Assembly (NCBI GenBank): GCA_014378125.1
Contig: JACMOG010000215.1
Location: 1 to 6,352 of the forward strand
Length of the DNA stretch: 6,352 nt
Direction: 5' to 3'
From: Vitreoscilla sp.
GTDB lineage: Bacteria; Pseudomonadota; Gammaproteobacteria; Burkholderiales; Burkholderiaceae
The stretch's first letter is position 1, and each line of letters opens with the position of its first letter. The position numbers were made by a program, and so were the translations under genes. Of this stretch, positions 1-6,061 are shown piece by piece. The notes below the pieces were generated by a model. That model worked only from the letters and a program-made list of their open reading frames with translations, was not told the DNA's origin and searched no databases.

Positions 1-1901
1 CCGGCGTGACGCCGGCCCGCGAGCAGGCCTGGCTGACCGCGCAGGAGGCGGTGTTCGCCCTGTGCGCCCGCGACCCGCTGGACGTGCTCGCCGACCCTGG
101 GCCGCTGATCGCCCCGCTGCCGGCGTCCGAGCCGCTCTACTGGCGCCAGCTGCGCGAGTACCAGATGGCGGCGGGGGCGTTCTACGCCGCGCACTACGTG
201 CAGAGCCAGCAGGCGTTCGCGCGCATCGGCCGCACGCCGGGCCATCCGATGCAGGCCTGGGGCGCCTATCTCGCGCTGCGCTCGCACCTGCGCGAGTTCC
301 AGTTGCCCACGGCCCCGCCGCCAAAGGACGCCGCGACCCCGCCGGCAAAGGCGGCGCCCCAGCAGGTGGCCGCCCTCGAGACGCCGCGGCGCGAGGGCGC
401 GGCCATCCTGCGCGACCCCGCGCTCGCGGAGGTTCACGAGGCCACGGCGGCCACGCTGCGCCGCGCCGCGTACCTGCTGGCGCCGCGCCAGCGCTTCGAG
501 GAACTCACCGCCCTGCTGGACGACCTGCGTGCCGACCCGTCACGCGACGCCGCGCTCGACGACTGGCAGCTGATGAGCTACTTCACCGGCGACGAGAAGG
601 CGGACGCGCGCAAGTTGGCAACGCTGCGCGAGGCGCACCCGTGGTACGACTGGGTGGCCAACGTCACGCATGAAGATGCCGCGGCCACGGCCACGGTGCC
701 GCCGACCGCGCCCGCGGCGTCCGCGGTGTGCGGGCGCGATTGCCTGTATGCGAACCAGGCCTGGGGACGAGGCGTGGGCACGGCGGAGCGCCGGCCCGAA
801 GACTTCACGACGGGCCAGCATCGCGCCTGGCTGGTGGCCGCGCTGATGAGCGACGCGCCGCTGGTGCCGCCGATGGAGCGCGAGGCCCTGGCCGTCCCGG
901 TGTCGGCCCCTGAATACGCGACCGTGCGCTACTGGCTCGCCGCCCGCCTGGCCGCCACGGGCCACGCCGACGAGGCGCGCGCCCTGGACGAAGGCCTGCT
1001 CGTGCGGCTGCAGGCGTCCAGGCCCTTGTCCAGCAGCGCGATCAACCTCGTCACGCAGCAACGGTTCGGCATCGCCACGTCGGTGGCCGACGCGTCCACC
1101 TGGCTGCTGATGTCCCCGGTAGCGTCCACCAACCCCGACACCGGCGAGCGCGCCGATCCGGCCCTGGACGTGCTTGTCCCCTCCGACGACGGCGTGCGCT
1201 GGCTGGATCGCAGCCTGTCGGTGGCCGACCTGCTGCAGGTGGCGCACGCGCTGAAGGCGCCGTCGGCGTGGCGCAGCCGCGTGGCGGTGGCGGCGTGGAT
1301 GCGCGCCGACCTGTTGGGCGATGCGCCGTCCGCGCTCGAGGCCGCCGCGCTCGTCGAGCAATGGGTGCCGTCTCTCAAGCCGGTGGCCCTGCGCTATCGG
1401 CGGGCGCCCGTTGGGGCCGAGCGTCACCACGGGTTGATCGTGGCCGCGCTGCGCCATGGCATGTCGCCCGACCCGGGCGCGTCGTACCGCGACAGCGGCG
1501 GCACCTGGCCCCTGGCCAAGCCAGACGAGACGGTGGCCGACCTGTGGTGCCGCATCGGCGACAACGAAGCGGGCGACTACATGGCCGGCATGCCGGCGCC
1601 GCGCAAGAGCCGGCTGCAGCCGCCCGAGGTGACCGCCGACCCGGCGCGCCGCGACGCCGAGCGCGCGCGCCTGCTGAAGACGCATTCGGCCACCGGTTAT
1701 GTGGGCCTGCACGCCATCGAATGGGCCACCGCGCATCCTGCCGACAAGGACGCGCCGTGGCTGCTCTACGTGGCCGTCCAGTCGTCGCGCGGCGGCTGCG
1801 TGGATCCCGACCACACGGCCATCTCGCGCAAGGCCTGGCAGGTGCTGCACCAGCGTTGGCCGCGCAGTCCCTGGACGGAGCAGTCGCCCTACTTCTTCTG
1901 A
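1..1901 (+). CDS. Uncharacterised large alpha-helical (TPR-like) protein, 5' partial
   Basis: The frame is open from the left edge to a TGA at 1899-1901, so the true start lies outside the window. The GTG at position 6 is only the first possible start codon inside it, and residue numbers here count from it. I do not recognise a named family. The protein is rich in Ala, Leu and Arg and mostly helical. Residues about 50-98 look like TPR-type helical pairs (AGAFYAAHYVQSQQAFARIG, then an AYLALRSHLR helix), and 305-335 (VRYWLAARLAATGHADEARA) is similar. Two Ala/Pro-rich linkers, about 101-125 and 225-240, separate the helical blocks. The second is followed by a CxxxC pair (C242, C246). The end, about 565-631, has a GGCVDPDHT stretch, an AWQVLHQRWPRSPW helix and an aromatic PYFF terminus, which resembles the ends of exported TPR-like hypothetical proteins as I remember them. 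Location (periplasm or envelope) is a guess because the N-terminus is missing. It is not obviously linked in function to the downstream aldehyde dehydrogenase. Confidence 0.85.
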   Translation, partial: GVTPAREQAWLTAQEAVFALCARDPLDVLADPGPLIAPLPASEPLYWRQLREYQMAAGAFYAAHYVQSQQAFARIGRTPGHPMQAWGAYLALRSHLREFQLPTAPPPKDAATPPAKAAPQQVAALETPRREGAAILRDPALAEVHEATAATLRRAAYLLAPRQRFEELTALLDDLRADPSRDAALDDWQLMSYFTGDEKADARKLATLREAHPWYDWVANVTHEDAAATATVPPTAPAASAVCGRDCLYANQAWGRGVGTAERRPEDFTTGQHRAWLVAALMSDAPLVPPMEREALAVPVSAPEYATVRYWLAARLAATGHADEARALDEGLLVRLQASRPLSSSAINLVTQQRFGIATSVADASTWLLMSPVASTNPDTGERADPALDVLVPSDDGVRWLDRSLSVADLLQVAHALKAPSAWRSRVAVAAWMRADLLGDAPSALEAAALVEQWVPSLKPVALRYRRAPVGAERHHGLIVAALRHGMSPDPGASYRDSGGTWPLAKPDETVADLWCRIGDNEAGDYMAGMPAPRKSRLQPPEVTADPARRDAERARLLKTHSATGYVGLHAIEWATAHPADKDAPWLLYVAVQSSRGGCVDPDHTAISRKAWQVLHQRWPRSPWTEQSPYFF

Positions 1902-1925
1902 TGCTGCGTCGCAGAATCGGCGGCG

Positions 1926-1999
1926 CCTGTTCCATCCTGCGACAGGTGTGCCAGGACAAGGCGCGACATGATGCGCCCGCCGTGTGTCGGTTCGTCGGT
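1926..1999 (+). promoter_or_regulatory. Possible activator-binding region upstream of the sigma-54 promoter
   Basis: This stretch lies about 80-155 bases upstream of the predicted transcription start, where sigma-54 activators usually bind. It holds CGACA at 1940-1944 and 1964-1968 and the inverse TGTCG at 1985-1989. It also has a 5-base inverted repeat, CCTGT (1926-1930) with ACAGG (1942-1946), and a direct repeat GTCGGT at 1986-1991 and 1994-1999. These short matches are modest in a GC-rich region, and I cannot tie them to a known activator consensus. Part of the inverted repeat could instead belong to the 3' end of the upstream gene. Confidence 0.25.
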
Positions 2000-2052
2000 G
2001 TTTACGCGGACGGCATGACGTCGGCGCGGCCTTTGGCGGCCCGGTTGACAGG

Positions 2053-2069
2053 TTGGCACGCGACTCGCA
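2053..2069 (+). promoter_or_regulatory. Sigma-54 (-24/-12) promoter for the aldehyde dehydrogenase unit
   Basis: The -24 element TTGGCACG lies at 2053-2060 and the -12 element TCGCA at 2065-2069. The invariant GG (2055-2056) and GC (2067-2068) are separated by exactly 10 bases, as sigma-54 promoters require. The only clear departure from the consensus (TGGCACG-N4-TTGC) is TCGC in place of TTGC. Transcription would start near 2079-2081, giving a leader of about 80 bases before the ATG at 2160. It fits the context: acetaldehyde dehydrogenase genes of this family are often driven by AcoR-like sigma-54 activators. No activator gene is in the window. Confidence 0.72.
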
Positions 2070-2146
2070 ATGTGGAAATGCGGTAGCTCCCGTGACGATG
2101 CCCTTCGGCGTCTTCGCGCCAGCCTCGATCCGCCATCGAACCACAT

Positions 2147-2153
2147 CAGGAGA
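2147..2153 (+). promoter_or_regulatory. Ribosome binding site that fixes the aldehyde dehydrogenase start
   Basis: CAGGAGA lies before the ATG at 2160, with 7 bases between the GGAG core and the start codon. It favours 2160 over the in-frame upstream ATG at 2070. That ATG has no such site, would add 30 residues unlike the family, and sits at or before the predicted transcription start. Confidence 0.8.
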
Positions 2154-2159
2154 CTCGCA

Positions 2160-3680
2160 ATGGACATGCTCGAACCCGGCCGCTTCGGCTTTGCAGTGAA
2201 CTTCAAGAAGCGCTACGGCAACTACATCGGGGGCGAATGGGTGCCGCCGGTCAAGGGTGAGTACTTCGAGAACATCACCCCCATCACCGGCCGCGCGTTC
2301 TGCGAGATCCCGCGCTCCAGCGCGGAAGACGTGGAGCTGGCGCTGGACGCCGCGCACGCCGCCAAGGTGGCCTGGGGCAAGACCTCGCCCACGACGCGCG
2401 CCAACATCCTCAACAAGATCGCCGATCGGATGGAGGCCAACCTCGAGCTGATCGCGACCGCCGAGACCTGGGACAACGGCAAGCCCATCCGCGAGACCCT
2501 GGCCGCCGACATTCCGCTGGCCATCGACCACTTCCGCTACTTCGCCGGCTGCGTGCGCGGCCAGGAAGGCGGCATCAGCGAGATCGACGAGACCACCTAC
2601 GCGTACCATTTCCACGAGCCGCTGGGCGTCCTGGGCCAGATCATTCCCTCGGACTTCCCGATCCTGATGGCCGTGTGGAAGCTGGCGCCGGCGCTGGCCG
2701 CCGGCAACTGCGTGGTGCTCAAGCCCGCCGAGCAGACCCCGGCCTCGATCCTGGTGCTGGCCGAGATCATCGGCGACCTGCTGCCCAAGGGCGTGCTCAA
2801 CATCGTCAACGGCTTCGGGCTGGAATGCGGCAAGCCGCTGGCGTCCAACAAGCGCATCGCCAAGATCGCGTTCACCGGCGAGACCACCACCGGCCGGCTG
2901 ATCATGCAGTACGCCAGCCAGAACCTGATTCCCGTCACGCTGGAGCTGGGCGGCAAGTCGCCCAACATCTTCTTCGCCGACGTGCTCAGCAAGGACGACG
3001 CGTTCTTCGACAAGGCGCTCGAGGGCTTCGCGATGTTCGCGCTGAACCAGGGCGAGGTCTGCACCTGCCCGTCGCGCGTGCTGATCCAGGAGTCGATCTA
3101 CGACCAGTTCATCGAGCGCGCCATCAAGCGCGTGGCCGCCATCAAGCAGGGCAACCCGCTGGAGATGTCCACGATGATCGGCGCGCAGGCGTCTAGCGAG
3201 CAGTTGGAGAAGATCCTCAGCTACCTCGACCTGGGCAAGCAGGAAGGCGCGCAGTGCCTGATCGGCGGCGAGCGCAACATGCTCAAGGACGACCTGGAAG
3301 GCGGCTTCTACGTGCAGCCCACCGTGTTCAAGGGCCACAACAAGATGCGCATCTTCCAGGAAGAGATCTTCGGGCCTGTCGTCTCCGTGACGACCTTCAA
3401 GGACGAGGAAGAGGCCCTGTCCATCGCCAACGACACGCTGTACGGCCTGGGCGCCGGCGTGTGGTCGCGCGACATGAACACGGCGTTCCGCATGGGCCGC
3501 GGCATCCAGGCCGGCCGCGTGTGGACGAACTGCTATCACGCGTATCCGGCGCATGCGGCGTTCGGCGGCTACAAGCAGTCGGGCATCGGTCGCGAGAACC
3601 ACAAGATGATGCTCGATCACTACCAGCAGACCAAGAACCTGCTGGTGTCGTACAGCGACCAGGCGCTCGGGTTCTTCTGA
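2160..3680 (+). CDS. exaC: NAD-dependent aldehyde dehydrogenase, ExaC/AldB (acetaldehyde dehydrogenase) type, with altered active-site Asn
   Basis: 506 residues, the usual length for ExaC/AldB (about 505-512). Members oxidise acetaldehyde and related short aldehydes to acids with NAD(P) in the cytoplasm, often in ethanol, acetoin or other alcohol catabolism. Long stretches match E. coli AldB as I remember it, including YNGIGGEW-like (here YGNYIGGEW), [24 protein letters not shown] and [20 protein letters not shown]. Visible functional residues: cofactor Lys K188 (VVLKPAEQT), the Rossmann turn FTGETTTG (238-245), general base E262 (LELGGKSPN), catalytic C301 ([11 protein letters not shown]) and cofactor-ribose Glu E402 (EEIFGPV). 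The oddity is at residues 163-167: PSDFP replaces the near-invariant PWNFP, so the Asn whose side chain forms the oxyanion hole (Asn169 in human ALDH2) is Asp165, and the Trp is Ser164. Activity may be lost or changed, unless this is a sequence error. It is the first gene of a unit with the DUF779 gene 3 bases downstream and is probably transcribed from the sigma-54 promoter upstream. Confidence 0.95.
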   Translation: MDMLEPGRFGFAVNFKKRYGNYIGGEWVPPVKGEYFENITPITGRAFCEIPRSSAEDVELALDAAHAAKVAWGKTSPTTRANILNKIADRMEANLELIATAETWDNGKPIRETLAADIPLAIDHFRYFAGCVRGQEGGISEIDETTYAYHFHEPLGVLGQIIPSDFPILMAVWKLAPALAAGNCVVLKPAEQTPASILVLAEIIGDLLPKGVLNIVNGFGLECGKPLASNKRIAKIAFTGETTTGRLIMQYASQNLIPVTLELGGKSPNIFFADVLSKDDAFFDKALEGFAMFALNQGEVCTCPSRVLIQESIYDQFIERAIKRVAAIKQGNPLEMSTMIGAQASSEQLEKILSYLDLGKQEGAQCLIGGERNMLKDDLEGGFYVQPTVFKGHNKMRIFQEEIFGPVVSVTTFKDEEEALSIANDTLYGLGAGVWSRDMNTAFRMGRGIQAGRVWTNCYHAYPAHAAFGGYKQSGIGRENHKMMLDHYQQTKNLLVSYSDQALGFF

Positions 3681-3683
3681 GCG

Positions 3684-4079
3684 ATGGAGCCGCTCACACT
3701 CGCCCTCCCTGCCCAGGTGGTTGCCACCGATGCCGCGCTGGCGCTGATCAAGGAACTCGAGGGCCGCCACGGCAAGCTCATGTTCCACCAGTCCGGCGGT
3801 TGCTGCGACGGCAGCGCGCCCATGTGCTTCCCGCTGGGCGACTTCATCGTCGGCGACAGCGACGTGTGCCTGGGCGAGATCGGCGGCGTGCCGTTCTACA
3901 TGAGCGAGTCGCAGTTCGCGTACTGGAGCCACACCCAGCTGATCATCGACGTCGTGCCCGGGCGCGGCGGCATGTTCTCGCTGGAAGGGCCCACCGGCAG
4001 GCGCTTCCTCACGCGCTCGCGGTTCTACGAGGCCGCGGAGTGGGAGGCGCTGGTGGCCGCGGGCAAGGCGAAGAACTGA
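3684..4079 (+). CDS. DUF779 domain protein, partner of the aldehyde dehydrogenase
   Basis: 131 residues, a normal full length for DUF779. The signature FHQSGGCCDGSAPMCFP is at residues 34-50 (C40, C41, C48), with a further Cys at 62. Next come a YWSHTQLIIDV strand (80-90), a GMFSLEGPTGRRFLTRSRFY segment (96-115) and a short basic tail. There is no signal peptide or membrane segment, so it should be cytoplasmic. The biochemical role is unknown. The clustered Cys and His residues suggest metal or thiol chemistry, but this is inference. Genes of this family are repeatedly found directly after ExaC/AldB-type aldehyde dehydrogenases, as here. The start is only 3 bases after the preceding stop and has no good ribosome binding site, which suggests translational coupling. 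Family assignment is firm; function is not. Confidence 0.9.
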   Translation: MEPLTLALPAQVVATDAALALIKELEGRHGKLMFHQSGGCCDGSAPMCFPLGDFIVGDSDVCLGEIGGVPFYMSESQFAYWSHTQLIIDVVPGRGGMFSLEGPTGRRFLTRSRFYEAAEWEALVAAGKAKN

Positions 4080-4092
4080 TGTAAAACGGGGC

Positions 4093-4200
4093 ATGAACCG
4101 CGCCGCCTCGCTCCCGTTTCCCGCGCACGACAGCGTCGCATCGGGCGCTGAGGCCGAGTCGCTGCGCGGCTTCATCGTCATGGCCGTCGTGATCTTCTGA
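4093..4200 (+). CDS. Possible 35-residue small protein or gene remnant
   Basis: ATG at 4093 to TGA at 4198-4200 encodes 35 residues: a polar, Ala/Ser/Glu-rich first part, then a hydrophobic end (FIVMAVVIF). Of the 34 codons after the ATG, 31 end in G or C, like the real genes here. It begins 13 bases after the DUF779 stop. Against it, the only purine-rich run (GGGG, 4088-4091) is a single base from the ATG, too close for a normal ribosome binding site, and the hydrophobic stretch is too short to span a membrane. It could be a truncated small membrane protein. I do not recognise it. Confidence 0.28.
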   Translation: MNRAASLPFPAHDSVASGAEAESLRGFIVMAVVIF

Positions 4201-4236
4201 CGCGGCGCATACTCGACCGCTCATCTTTCTTCTCTC

Positions 4237-4267
4237 CGAAGCGCTTCGCGCGGGCTTCGCCTCGCGC
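4237..4267 (+). repeat. GC-rich palindrome and hairpin just upstream of the methyltransferase
   Basis: A perfect 12-base palindrome, CGAAGCGCTTCG, is at 4237-4248. Overlapping its last base, GCGCG (4248-4252) and GGC (4253-4255) can pair with GCC (4259-4261) and CGCGC (4263-4267) around a TTC loop, with one bulged T. This would end three bases before the methyltransferase ATG at 4270, where no Shine-Dalgarno sequence is visible. It might affect translation or end upstream transcription (there is no T tract), or be a chance GC-rich fold. Confidence 0.3.
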
Positions 4268-4269
4268 CC

Positions 4270-4968
4270 ATGCCCGGTTACGAAGTCAAGCAGCAACGCA
4301 TCGCCATCGCCGGCGTCGACGACCTGGTCATCCGCTCGCTGCTCGACAAGCAGCAGTTCGCCGACCCCCAGGGCGACGCGGAGCGGCTGGGCATCTCCTC
4401 CTCCCTGTGGCCGCTGTTCGGGCTGCTGTGGCCCTCGGGCAGCCACCTGGCCGCGCGGCTGGGCAGACGCGGCGTCGTCAAGGCCGAGCGCATCCTGGAG
4501 ATCGGCTGCGGGCTGGGCCTCGCCAGCCTGGTGGGCCACCGCGCCGGCGCCGACATCACCGCCAGCGACTGCCATCCGCTGGCCGGCCGCTTCCTCTCGC
4601 ACAACCTGGTGCTCAACGACCTGGGCCCGATGAAGTACCGCCACGGCCAGTGGTCGGGCCTGCTGCTGCCGCGCGACGCCATCGACGAGCGCGCTCCGAC
4701 GGTGGTGCACGGCGAGTTCGACCTGATCATGGGCAGCGACGTGCTCTACGAGCGCGACGAGCGCGGCACGCTGGCCAACTTCATCGCGGCGCTGGCGGCG
4801 CCCGTGGCCGAGGTCTGGATCGTCGACCCGAACCGCGGCAACCGCGGCGCGTTCCACAAGAACATGGCGCGCCACGGGTTCCGCATGGAGGAGAGCTACC
4901 TCGACCATGAACAAGGGGATGGCGTGGCGGCATACAAAGGGCGGATGCTCACTTATCGCAGGCTGTAA
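4270..4968 (+). CDS. Class I SAM-dependent methyltransferase, METTL21-like (Methyltransf_16) type
   Basis: 232 residues with a complete class I fold. The SAM-binding motif I is ILEIGCGLG (75-83), the acidic residue ending the second strand is D100 (ADITASDCHPLA), and the post-core motif FDLIMGSDVLYE is at 150-161. The DVLY pattern (D/E-x-x-Y), together with the LLWPSGSHLA helix before motif I (52-61), is typical of the METTL21-like group. Eukaryotic members methylate lysines on proteins; bacterial members are mostly uncharacterised, so the substrate here is unknown. It is probably cytoplasmic, with no signal or membrane segment. The ATG at 4270 is the only usual start codon after the in-frame TGA at 4198-4200, yet no Shine-Dalgarno sequence precedes it, so initiation may be weak or leaderless. 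It lies on the same strand as the aldehyde dehydrogenase unit but 190 bases away, so cotranscription is uncertain. Confidence 0.88.
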   Translation: MPGYEVKQQRIAIAGVDDLVIRSLLDKQQFADPQGDAERLGISSSLWPLFGLLWPSGSHLAARLGRRGVVKAERILEIGCGLGLASLVGHRAGADITASDCHPLAGRFLSHNLVLNDLGPMKYRHGQWSGLLLPRDAIDERAPTVVHGEFDLIMGSDVLYERDERGTLANFIAALAAPVAEVWIVDPNRGNRGAFHKNMARHGFRMEESYLDHEQGDGVAAYKGRMLTYRRL

Positions 4969-5172
4969 GAGCCCTTCGGGAATGCCGCCACGTCCGATAT
5001 CGGCCGCCCGCCTCCGGCCGACGCGCCGATGCAGGTGCTGCCGTGGGCCGAGGATTCGTCGCGCTCCATCGGCTCCGAAGATGCCAACACGCGCTACCAG
5101 GGCGACCTGTTCCTGCCGGGGTGGCTGAAGATCGAGTTGCAGCCGACGGCCGAGCAGGGGCCCGGGGCGTAA
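4969..5172 (+). pseudogene. Coding-like 3' gene remnant or very small unknown gene
   Basis: After the methyltransferase stop, the same frame stays open to a TAA at 5170-5172. From the only ATG (5029) it gives 47 residues (MQVLPWAEDSSRSIGSEDAN, then TRYQGDLFLPGWLKIELQ and a short polar tail). Of the 46 codons after that ATG, 43 end in G or C, and 17 of the 20 codons between 4969 and 5028 do too. The peptide has a natural composition (two Trp, balanced charges). No ribosome binding site precedes 5029. I read it as the C-terminal tail of a gene whose 5' part was lost, or less likely a real small protein. I do not recognise the family. Confidence 0.4.
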
Positions 5173-5177
5173 GCGGT

Positions 5178-5211
5178 CTGGCATCCCCCGCGTACGCGGG
5201 GGTAATGCCAG
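5178..5211. terminator. Long hairpin between convergent genes, probable bidirectional terminator
   Basis: The outer arms CTGGCAT (5178-5184) and ATGCCAG (5205-5211) flank a perfect 18-base palindrome, CCCCCGCGTACGCGGGGG (5185-5202). A two-base TA bulge (5203-5204) lies on the right. Together they form a stem of about 15 base pairs with a very small loop. It starts 5 bases after the plus-strand TAA at 5172 and ends 5 bases before the stop codon of the minus-strand DeoR gene (5217), the expected place for a shared terminator. No T tract follows on either strand, so it is not a classical intrinsic terminator. The C-run/G-run core also resembles dispersed intergenic repeats of GC-rich proteobacteria. 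Confidence 0.6.
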
Positions 5212-5216
5212 CCCCC

Positions 5217-6041
5217 TTACACCACCATCACGTCGACGCCACGGTCGCGAATGGCGTCGACCACCGATGGATGCGCGTGCGTATCGGTGATGAGCATGTC
5301 GAGGCAATCGAGCGCGGCGATCACCGACAGGTTGCGGCGCTGCAGCTTCGACGAGTCGGCCACCGCGATCACCTGGCGCGACACGCGGATCATCTGCGCG
5401 TTGAGCTGCGCCTCCATCAGGTGCGGCGTCATCAGCCCGCGCTCGGGATCGAGGCTGTCCACGCCCAGGAACAACCGGTCAGCCGACAGCGTGGCCAGCG
5501 CGGCCTCCGACTGCGGGCCCGACAACGTGAACGAGTTTGCCCGCAGCACGCCGCCCAGCATCACCAGGTGCACGTGGCGCGCGTGCGCTAGCGCCATCGC
5601 CACGTTGAGCGCGTTGGTGATCACGTTGACGCTGTTGAGCGGCTTCAGCGCCAGCTGCTTGGCGAGCTCGTGCGTGGTGGAGCCGGAGTCCAGCAGGATC
5701 GTGTCGCCGTCGCGGATCAGGCTCGCCGCGGCCTGCGCGATGCGCACCTTCTCCGAATGATGATGGCCGGCGCGAATGGACAGCGGCACCTCGTCGCCCT
5801 CGCGATGCGACACCGCGCCGCCGTGCGTGCGCAGCAGCGCGCCGCTGGCGGCCATCGCGCGCAGGTCGGAGCGGATGGTGACGGCGGAGGTGTGGAAGCG
5901 CAGCGCCAGCTCGTCGCTGCTCACGCGGCCCGCCACGTCGATGAGCGCGCGGATCTGGCGCCGGCGTTCCTCCATGGCCATCACGTCGCCCGCGAGCGGG
6001 CGGCCCGCCAGCGGTGCCCGGTTGTCGTCCCAGAGGGCCAT
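5217..6041 (-). CDS. DeoR/GlpR-family transcriptional regulator, AgaR-like
   Basis: 274 residues. The N-terminal winged helix-turn-helix is at about 26-75, with the DeoR signature (RRRQIRALIDVAGRVSSDEL, then AVTIRSDL and LLRTHGGAV). The C-terminal DeoR sensor domain, about 97-255, shows DGDTILLDSGSTTHELAKQL (111-130), VITNALNVAMAL, a MLGGVLRANSFTLSGP stretch, FLGVDSLDPERGLMTPHLME (191-210) and VIAVADSSKL. These are the phosphosugar-binding, oligomerising parts of the family, and the GVDSLDPERGLMTPHLMEAQ version is closest to AgaR-type amino-sugar regulators. It probably represses a sugar operon and is released by a phosphorylated sugar. The start at 6041 has a good GGAGA 7-8 bases upstream. 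Starts at Met21 or Met23 would give the more usual 252-254 residues but have poor ribosome binding sites. A sugar-kinase-like gene ends 20 bases upstream on the same strand, so the two probably form an operon. Confidence 0.93.
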   Translation of the reverse strand: MALWDDNRAPLAGRPLAGDVMAMEERRRQIRALIDVAGRVSSDELALRFHTSAVTIRSDLRAMAASGALLRTHGGAVSHREGDEVPLSIRAGHHHSEKVRIAQAAASLIRDGDTILLDSGSTTHELAKQLALKPLNSVNVITNALNVAMALAHARHVHLVMLGGVLRANSFTLSGPQSEAALATLSADRLFLGVDSLDPERGLMTPHLMEAQLNAQMIRVSRQVIAVADSSKLQRRNLSVIAALDCLDMLITDTHAHPSVVDAIRDRGVDVMVV

Positions 6042-6048
6042 GCGCGTG

Positions 6049-6053
6049 TCTCC
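6049..6053 (-). promoter_or_regulatory. Ribosome binding site of the DeoR-family gene
   Basis: On the minus strand, GGAGA lies 7 bases before the ATG at 6041 and within the 20-base gap after the upstream kinase-like gene. It supports the longer 274-residue product, whose first 20 or so residues extend beyond the usual DeoR start. Confidence 0.6.
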
Positions 6054-6061
6054 GTGAGCGT

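Noticed and set aside
1904..1914. CTGCG-T-CGCAG inverted repeat just after the first gene as a terminator.
   Set aside because: A one-base loop is sterically impossible, the usable stem would be only 3-4 pairs, and no T tract follows.
2045..2073. A sigma-70 type promoter: a perfect TTGACA at 2045-2050.
   Set aside because: At the 17-base spacing the -10 position reads CAATGT, a poor match. The adjacent sigma-54 elements explain the site better. A weak second promoter cannot be excluded.
2070..2159. A longer aldehyde dehydrogenase starting at the ATG at 2070.
   Set aside because: The extra 30 residues do not resemble the family N-terminus, the ATG lies in the promoter region before the predicted transcription start, and the good ribosome binding site serves 2160.
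2098..2199. A leader ORF (ATG at 2098, stop at 2199) overlapping the aldehyde dehydrogenase start, a possible upstream regulatory ORF.
   Set aside because: It has no ribosome binding site and the peptide has no attenuator-like codon runs. It is most likely an out-of-frame reading of the leader and gene start.
540..4181. A minus-strand open frame of more than 1,200 codons opposite the first gene, the aldehyde dehydrogenase and the DUF779 gene.
   Set aside because: Its product is low-complexity and rich in His, Arg, Ala, Val and Gln, as expected from reading the opposite strand of GC-rich genes. It spans several well-supported genes and an intergenic region and has no recognisable domain.
4971..4980. 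Small CCC-TTC-GGG hairpin after the methyltransferase stop.
   Set aside because: A three-pair stem is too weak to be called a terminator.
4009..5307. A minus-strand open frame of 432 codons across the methyltransferase.
   Set aside because: It overlaps the methyltransferase, the convergent hairpin and the 3' end of the DeoR gene, and its composition is that of a GC-rich shadow frame.
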